From Hymenopellis radicata (lineage: Eukaryota; Basidiomycota; Agaricomycetes; Agaricales; Physalacriaceae): DNA of 64,000 nt. The stretch spans positions 124,001-188,000 of the forward strand of contig JADNRX010000034.1 in assembly GCA_015501595.1 (NCBI GenBank), read 5' to 3'. A program made the position numbers and the translations under genes. Numbering within the stretch: position 1 is the stretch's first letter; each line of letters begins with the position of its first letter. Of the stretch, positions 58,064 through 64,000 are shown one piece after another. A model generated the notes under the pieces. The model made no database searches, was not told the origin of the DNA, and saw only the letters and a program-made list of their open reading frames with translations.

Positions 58064-59678
58064 CTAGGCTGCTTCTTCGCTTTTGTCCTTCCGCGGTCGT
58101 TTATGTCTCTGCTGTGTTTTACGAGGAGGAGGAGTAGGGGAGTTGTAACTATGATCCGATGTAATCTGATAATCTTTTCCAGTAGATGTAGGTGTTTCCA
58201 TCAGCGAACCTAGTGGTCCACGCTTCGGTGTCTTGGGAGTTTCTTTATCGGCAATCTCAAAATCATTGCGCCACTCAGTTACGATCTCCTGAAAAGTCTA
58301 ATGTCTGTTAGAATGACAAGACGATACAGAGATTAGATCAGAATGCATACCTTGTAACTGTCCGGCGGCATTTTGTAGTTCTCCGCGTCAACGAAGTTCA
58401 TGAGATCACATGACCCTAGACCAAGACCATGAGCCGCTTGAGCGCTGTTCCCAGCGTTATCGACATCCCCAAGACAACTTCTAACGATGAAGTTGAAGGC
58501 ATCGCTGAATTTAAGACCTGCTCCTTCTTTATTTGGGTTTGCAAAGATGCATTCAGAGAAGACAAGGCATTCGGGCTGTTTAGGCATCAGCTCGACAATC
58601 GTTTTCTGGCCAGTAGCTTGTCGAAGTCGAAGTGATGGATGACCGAACATCGAGGCTTTAACAATGACTTTCGAAGGTTTTGGAACCTTCTGTGACATTG
58701 TTTCCTTACTTGGTCGCTGGAATTCAAGGACAGTGAAATATATCCCAATGAGAAGGATGATGCGAATCGTCTCTGCCTTGGGGAATTCGCGAAATCCGCA
58801 GAAGGCCTGGAGACTGATCTGACCGAGATGCTCATGAACCAAGTTCTGAGCTTGTAGTTCCGCGTCAAGGGAGTGCCAATCCCCAGGGACTATATGATAG
58901 GTTCAGAGGATTGATCTATCAAGTGTTGGGCGGTGACTTACGGTCAAGACATTTGATTTCGCAGAAAAGGATAGGCGAAACCCTCAGGCTGTCGCTGTCG
59001 CCTTCGATCGAGGTAAAATAGAGACCAGAATCGGGCATGACCCCGTAGAAATCTTTTTTTGCCCCCAGGAGTGGTTGGGGGTATGAGAATAGCGTGCCAT
59101 TCTGGTTCACCTGCTCGAACAGCCTCGTGATCAGAACAATGATAGCCTCCCAAAAGGCGTAGATCCGGTTCTCGCGGTTTTTCTGTTCTTCTGCGTAACG
59201 GTACAGTGTACCAATTTTGTCCTGGAGGGACTTGAGGGAAAGTGTCACGGTCTACAGGACACGACGTCAGTAATGGGAGTAATAGCTTCAAAGGGACAGA
59301 CCTCGTCACGTTCCATGGCGTTGCTGGTCGACGTCCGATGGCTGAAGTACGGCGGCGTGTCTGCTTAAGCACTCGATGGTGATGATGGTGGGAGAGATAA
59401 ACTGAGCTGTCGCGAGATCGGGTTTGCCAGGCTTTGAACACGCTTTTTGATGTTGGCAGTATCAAACGAAGTTGCAAATACCGCCGATGATCGATGAGGG
59501 TTGGTTCACGTAAGCCACCATCGACCTTACATTCTGTTCCATATGCTGTATACAGGACGCGTAAACGAGACAGAGAAGCTTTGAATGATTTATTCTTGAT
59601 GAGAATACTCAATTCCTTCGAGGCTATGGTTTGCTGTTCGTGGAGCATGGCACCTTTATCGCTGGTGTCTTTCATCAT
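58064..59678 (-). CDS. Nuclear protein with a PD-(D/E)XK-like motif
   Basis: Multi-exon gene. Likely start MMKDTSDKGAMLHEQQTIAS (59678). It continues with LSRLRVLYTAYGTECKVDGG. After an intron the fragment ending HRTSTSNAMERDE joins TVTLSLKSLQDKIGTLYRYA. Then VMPDSGLYF and LRVSPILFCEIKC give P-D...E-x-K spacing as in PD-(D/E)XK nuclease folds. Downstream are HEHLGQISLQAFCGFREFPK, AETIRIILLIGIYFTVLEFQ and GLGSCDLMNFVDAENYKMPP. The C-terminal exon is Pro/Ser-rich with a nuclear signal (PPPRKTQQRHKRPRKDKSEE) and TAG 58064-58066. Similar proteins are common and multicopy in Agaricomycetes. Whether it cuts DNA is not known; the motif could be degenerate. Confidence 0.6.
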
Positions 59679-59879
59679 CGAATGACCCAAATACTTATCT
59701 GCATTGACGCCTGGAGCATACGGCTAGACATTGGTCGCTCAAGACGTCGTCGAGTCTCCGATGGTCACACCAGTATGGGGCATGGGGGAGACATATTTAT
59801 TGCAGATGTCGTATTAAAGTTGGCAAAAAAGAACTAAAATTGAGATGAGTTATCGAACAGGCCAATCAACAAATGCAAT

Positions 59880-61076
59880 AAAAGTCACGAACGAAACAAA
59901 GTAGAATCAAAGCATCGACAAAGTGCTCTTCCAGTCCCTGAGCTCAATCTGATCCTCTTCAAGCCGACACCGCTACACAAACTCATCAGCATCACAAACC
60001 AACGACACTCAGAAGCCGCAGTCGCTGGCACATCGACGACGCGCGCGGACGGCTGCTCCGGGCAGAACCCGGCGCGCATGAAGACGGATCCCAACAGCTC
60101 ATCTTTGCCGCACTTTGTCTCCCAGCTCTGCCGGTCCTCTTCGTCGTCTGCGAGGCTCTTAAGCACATCATCGTCCGGCGGCGGCGTCGATGTCTAACGC
60201 GGCGTCGAATACCATATTTCCCACTCTCCTCGAGTGCAGCGAAAGATGAGCCCACCGGCGACCCTATGGAAATCCGGCGAGGTGGGTGGTAGACGCTGAG
60301 CGCCGGAAGCGCAATCGTCCCAACGGCATCAAAGTCGCGGAAAGTCTAATCAGTGCCTTCGCGTCGTAGCGCGCATGGATCCAAGAGGACTGTACATGGC
60401 AGTGAGCTGCCAATCAGCTGTGCGACACACCATGACGCCACGTACCTTTGGGAAATCCAACATCAGGTGGACTGGACAGGCGATGCTAGATTTTTCTTTT
60501 TCAGCGTAGAGGTACTTCCTTGAAATATGCGATATCAAAACGTCTTTCAGTATTGAGCATGATTCTGAATTCACAATGAGTCAGATATAACACTGATGAC
60601 ATACCGAATCGCTCTCTTCTACAAGACTTCTTGCTAATGGTGCTTTTATCACCAGGTTTAAGTCCCAGCCGGTCCTGCTCTCCTGGTGCGTAAAATCAAT
60701 GCCGTCAAGGTCTGTGCCATCCCAAGAAAGGCCAGAGGCGGCCGCGACTTGAATCTCCCGCCAGTAGGCATTTCAAGCGCAGCCGCAATGCTGGTCGGAG
60801 GAGTGGAGGGTCGTGTGGGCGGCACCACCCAGTCATGCCTGATGCGGCCCATGTATTTGTCTGAGAGACTCTTCATTGCGGGATTACGACGAGGACTCCA
60901 AGTCCAGACCCGAACCCGACGCTTTGGGACTGGCGTTCATCAAGAAAAAGGAGGCTTTTCGCGTTATCGTCTTGAGCGAGTTGGGGGCTGTTCGGGGGTG
61001 GCGTCGAGAAGATGTAGCCCTGAATGTCACTTTTAGCCACGAGGGTTGCCGTGTATGGAGCGTGTTCAACTAGGTC
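59880..61076 (-). pseudogene. Large truncated copy of byr4
   Basis: Minus-strand pieces follow byr4 order. KASFFLMNASPKASGSGLDL (61069-60884) matches byr4 KASLSSLMDTSPTASGSGLD, MGRIRHDWVVPPTRPSTPPT (60876-60750) matches MGRIMHDWVVPPTRPSTPSN, and PTGGRFKSRPPLAFLG follows. At 60600-60680 is the block equivalent to GDKNTIRRKSSRRERS, and at 59885-60200 LKSLADDEEDRQSWETKCG matches the ADDEEDVEGWDAKG region. The N-terminal third is absent, with many stops and frameshifts. Its low-coordinate edge shares the AACAAGCCAATCCACAAAT-like sequence that follows U copy 3, so it belongs to the same duplicated unit. Confidence 0.85.
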
Positions 61077-61298
61077 CAGTAAGGGCAGGAGATGGGGATA
61101 GCCTGACTTTGAGATGTGGGGCAGAAGATTGGGGAGGTGGATGGCATATTCGTCGTTCTGCGCGCGCCTATTAATCTAGGTTGTTGAGTCAGTTTACAGC
61201 ACCGAATTAATGGGCGGTATTTACTGGGCATGCCGTGTTTGAACAGAGCCGGACACGTAGATAATCTTGTGGCGGATGAGGGGCGGACGAGACCAGGT

Positions 61299-61315
61299 GT
61301 GACAGCCAGCGTCAC
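61299..61315. promoter_or_regulatory. Inverted repeat GTGAC-N7-GTCAC upstream of U copy 7
   Basis: Arms perfect, spacer AGCCAGC, 25 bp before the start. Confidence 0.6.
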
Positions 61316-61339
61316 AGTCTGCTTTCTAAAGTTACGTTC

Positions 61340-62086
61340 ATGTCGACAAGCGATGTTTCGTCTACCATGCAAAGTTCTGAGGCCATGTACGTGGATAAAC
61401 GCGAAAAGCTGAAAAAGATCAACGAGGTGGGATTGAACTCACTTGCCCTGACGCGTTCGTTGCCTATTGACGCGCCTCAAAAGACACTGACATTCGAGAA
61501 AATGCGGGCTGCCTCCCCGCTCGACGAACTCCCCTACTATTACTACCCCGACCACGCCCTCAACCATTACCCGCCCAAATGGTACCTGGGCATCCTCGTC
61601 ACCATCGACGACCTCTGCGATTTCGCTCAGAAACGCAACCTTGTTGCTACCTGCACTGATCCATCTGACAATGACCGCCGGAACTCTGTGGCAGTTGTGA
61701 AAAACTATCTTCACAAGACGTGTCGGATCAATGCATCGTGTTCCGCCACCATACGATTTGTGCACGCCGACAAGTCCAATCTCCATTTCATGTGCATCTC
61801 CCTTTGCTCCAACTATTCCGTTCACTCGTGTACTGACGACGCGCTTGATAAGATGGAGGCTCGTCTGCTCGAGCTATGGGAGTTCACGGAACCAAGGTTA
61901 GCTTGGTACCTCGATGCACACGGTGCTACGGGTGCACTCGATGCTACGGGAAAGACGGAATGGCCCCTCGATTGTGAGTTTCCCGCATATTCTATGCGCT
62001 TTCTCTTACAATACCCAAACAATACCACTGCAGTTTGTCGTCTATGGGAGCAGAAATATGGAGAAAAGGAAATATCGTCAGTTTAA
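61340..62086 (+). CDS. Family U copy 7 (subfamily A)
   Basis: Starts MSTSDVSSTMQSSEAMYVDK. The predicted introns are in phase and stop-free here, so the unspliced frame is open throughout from 61340 to TAA 62084-62086. Core: LTFEKMRAASPLDELPYYYY, HYPPKWYLGILVTIDDLCDF, SDNDRRNSVAVVKNYLHKTC, LLELWEFTEPRLAWYLDAHG, TEWPLD, and last exon CRLWEQKYGEKEISSV. A byr4 fragment follows in reverse orientation, as after copy 3. Frame intact; function unknown. Confidence 0.66.
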   Translation: MSTSDVSSTMQSSEAMYVDKREKLKKINEVGLNSLALTRSLPIDAPQKTLTFEKMRAASPLDELPYYYYPDHALNHYPPKWYLGILVTIDDLCDFAQKRNLVATCTDPSDNDRRNSVAVVKNYLHKTCRINASCSATIRFVHADKSNLHFMCISLCSNYSVHSCTDDALDKMEARLLELWEFTEPRLAWYLDAHGATGALDATGKTEWPLDCEFPAYSMRFLLQYPNNTTAVCRLWEQKYGEKEISSV

Positions 62087-62189
62087 AGAGTTGTCAGCGT
62101 CGCGTTCGCCGTACGCTAAGCTGCGCCCTCGAAGGATAACGACGGCCGTCACGTCGAACAAGCCAATCCACAAATACAACGAAAGCCAG

Positions 62190-62460
62190 GAATGAAACCA
62201 AGCAGAATCAAACCCTTTGGGTCGCAGTCATGTCCTAGTTCTGAAAGAAATACATGGTCTCATCCTGCTTCGACAAACTGCTCTTCCTGCCCTTCATCTC
62301 CTTTCGATGTCGCAAGTCGACATAGCTACCAAACTCATCTGCATCAACGACGCCCGGGGCCCGCGGTCGCTGCACCCCGACAACCTGCTCGTATGGCGGC
62401 TCCCTCTCTTTGCCTCCCAGACCTTCATGTCCTCGTAGTCGTCTGCATTGTTCACGAGCA
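62190..62460 (-). pseudogene. byr4 C-terminal fragment 2
   Basis: Matches 44170-44430 in sequence and position after the upstream U copy, including the GGGTCGCAGTCATGTCCTAG start, and corresponds to the last part of byr4. It is shorter than fragment 1 and frameshifted. Confidence 0.72.
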
Positions 62461-62478
62461 TCATTCGCATCGCGAAGC

Positions 62479-62498
62479 GTCACATCACATGACGTGAC
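62479..62498. repeat. GTCACATCAC-ATGACGTGAC junction motif, copy 3
   Basis: One base different from copies 1 and 2, at the same place in the unit. Confidence 0.5.
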
Positions 62499-62529
62499 TG
62501 GGCAATAATGGAATGGATAGAATTTTTTG

Positions 62530-63280
62530 AAAAGAAACCTCTGTCGCGTCAACGTCGACCACCACCAGAGCGCTACGATAGCTAGAGCGTGTATCTGAAA
62601 TCCGGAGCGCGATCCCCATCATCAGGAGTTCTTTCGTGGAAATACTTCTTGTTGATCCCGGCCTTTGATATCCGCGCGATAGCTTAGAAACCGCAATTGG
62701 AACACAAACGCCACGAACATCAGACTTATACTCATACTCAGCTCTAGCCCATCTGCGGGAAAAGTGAGCAAGCACTTCCCGATGCTGATTTAGAAAAACA
62801 TACGTCCAATATAAACCAGACCCTGTAGCAGCCGTGGTCTCATCCCAGTACTTACTTCATCATTATATGCGTCAACGTTGTGAGCAGCGGATTCGAAACG
62901 TTACCTGGTCTGATGGTCTGCGGGCCAAGCTGGAGGTCCCCGAAGAAGCTTACTGGCAGTTTAGGGAGGACGACACTCCGCAATTCCTCGTCCGAGAAGA
63001 GAAAGTGTGTGACAATAGAGCAGGAAGGACAGTTTCACTGAACGAAGCCTGCGTCGACCCTCAGAGAGTTAAAAGTTTACTTGCTATGCAGTCAGCCCAA
63101 GCCTGTTTCTTGCGACGCGTTGATATCTACGATTCCCGCAACTTAACTGTTGTAGGACAAGTCATGGTCAGAAGTGATATGCCTTAGTGAACGTGAACAG
63201 ACGGTATCGAAATGTTCGGACTCAAATTCCCGGTCGCTGGAAAAGACAACCTCTGGCGGTGTGATCGCTGACAGGCATGA
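62530..63280. repeat. Segmental repeat C, copy 3
   Basis: Homologous to 44580-45260 and 56410-57220. A plus-strand frame (LRAKLEVPEEAYWQFREDDT...VSLNEACVDPQRVKSL) is longest in this copy, suggesting the ancestral segment held a gene, not recognised. Confidence 0.6.
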
Positions 63281-63285
63281 CATGC

Positions 63286-63302
63286 ATGACAGCTAACGTC
63301 AC
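63286..63302. promoter_or_regulatory. Inverted repeat (A/G)TGAC-N7-GTCAC upstream of U copy 8
   Basis: ATGACAGCTAACGTCAC, one mismatch in the left arm, 29 bp before the start. Confidence 0.55.
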
Positions 63303-63330
63303 AGTTTCTTTGCTCCGCTCATGTCGACCT

Positions 63331-64000
63331 ATGTCGACAAGCGACGTATCGTTCATCACACGCGGAGTAGAGGCCATGGACGTGGACAAGCGCGAACGCG
63401 CGCGCGAAAAGTTAAAGAAGATCAACGAGGTATGCATTGTGGTTGCCTCAACGCCTTGCCTATTGACGCGCCTCAAAAGACACTGACATTCGAGAAAATG
63501 TGGGCTGCTTCCCCGCTCGACGAACTCCCCTACTACTACTACCCCGACTTCGCCCTCAACCATTTCCCGCCAAGATGGTACTTGGGCATCCTCGTCACCA
63601 TCGACGATGTTTGGAATTTCGCTTTGAAGCACAACCTTGTCGCGACTCCCAGTAATGATCCATCTGAAGAAGACCGCTGGAACACCATGGGCGCTGTCCG
63701 CCGGTATCTTTACAAGACGTATCAGATTAAAGCAGCGTGTTCCGCCATCATATGTTCCGCCACCATAGAGTTCGTGTACGCCGACACCTCTACTAACCAT
63801 TTCATCTGCATCTCCCTTTGCTCCAACTATGGCGTCCACTTGTGTCCTGACGACGCGCTTGATAATATGGAAGCCCGTCTGCTTGAGCTATGGGACTTCA
63901 TGGGACCAAGGATATCTTGGTACCTCGATGCACTTGGTGATTCCAGCGAGCCGACGGAATGGCCCCTCGATTGTAAGTTTCCTACATATTCCACGCACTT
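63331..64000 (+). CDS. Family U copy 8 (subfamily A), cut by the window end
   Basis: Starts MSTSDVSFITRGVEAMDVDK (a second upstream ATG at 63321 is out of frame). After the intron following LKKINE come LTFEKMWAASPLDELPYYYY, FPPRWYLGILVTIDDVWNFA, a duplicated CSAIICSATIEF segment, and WYLDALGDSSEPTEWPLD. The window ends inside the last intron, so the final exon is missing. Trp replaces the usual Arg in KMRAA, and VWNFA resembles subfamily B (IWNFG), so this copy is intermediate between the two groups. Confidence 0.62.

Noticed and set aside
59885..60255. Minus-strand frames as independent genes
   Set aside because: They align in order with byr4 C-terminal blocks and are broken, so they are parts of the byr4 pseudogene.

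Overview
The window is nuclear DNA of a filamentous basidiomycete, most likely an Agaricomycete. Genes are dense and carry many short introns of about 45-60 nt. Families typical of mushroom-forming fungi are present: DUF6534 and DUF6535 membrane proteins, a CPL1-like cysteine-rich secreted protein, and a MYND-finger protein of basidiomycete type. No rRNA, tRNA, CRISPR or prokaryotic feature was recognised. Gene models were spliced by hand from reading frames, splice sites and family motifs, so exon ends are predictions.

Left part (1-31.7 kb), mostly single-copy genes: DUF6534 membrane protein (-), 7-TM membrane protein (+), CCR4-NOT subunit NOT3/5 (+, with one apparent frameshift), mitochondrial ribosomal protein L12 (-), a decayed APC8/CDC23 copy (+), SND2/TMEM208 (-) head-to-head with L-2-hydroxyglutarate dehydrogenase (+), complex I subunit NDUFA12 (-), a secreted protein with eleven Kex2-cleavable peptide repeats and a CPL1-like C-terminus (-), a MYST histone acetyltransferase (+), an Argonaute (-), a Bem1/Scd2 polarity scaffold (+), and the Byr4/Bfa1 mitotic-exit GAP subunit (+).

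Middle and right part (31.9-64 kb), a segmentally duplicated region set among ordinary genes (Ser-rich protein, metallophosphoesterase, MYND protein, GINS subunit Psf3, Pkr1, a small mitochondrial protein, a PD-(D/E)XK-like protein). Its core is a family of eight copies of an unrecognised gene of about 215 codons, here called family U. Five copies (subfamily A) are followed by truncated pieces of the nearby byr4 gene. Three copies (subfamily B) lie tail-to-tail with DUF6535 genes. Two complete DUF6535/U modules form a ~4.5-5 kb inverted repeat (33.37-38.36 kb against 46.31-50.73 kb); a third, truncated module sits directly beside byr4. One DUF6535 copy is broken by a 243-bp MITE with a TA target duplication and carries a tandem triplication of its last exon. 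Every U copy has a GTGAC-(6/7 nt)-GTCAC inverted repeat just upstream of its start.

Functionally, the single-copy genes are housekeeping: mRNA decay, mitochondrial translation and respiration, ER targeting, replication, chromatin, RNA silencing, polarity and mitotic exit. The candidates for undescribed biology are the Kex2-repeat peptide precursor and the expanding U/DUF6535/byr4-fragment region.
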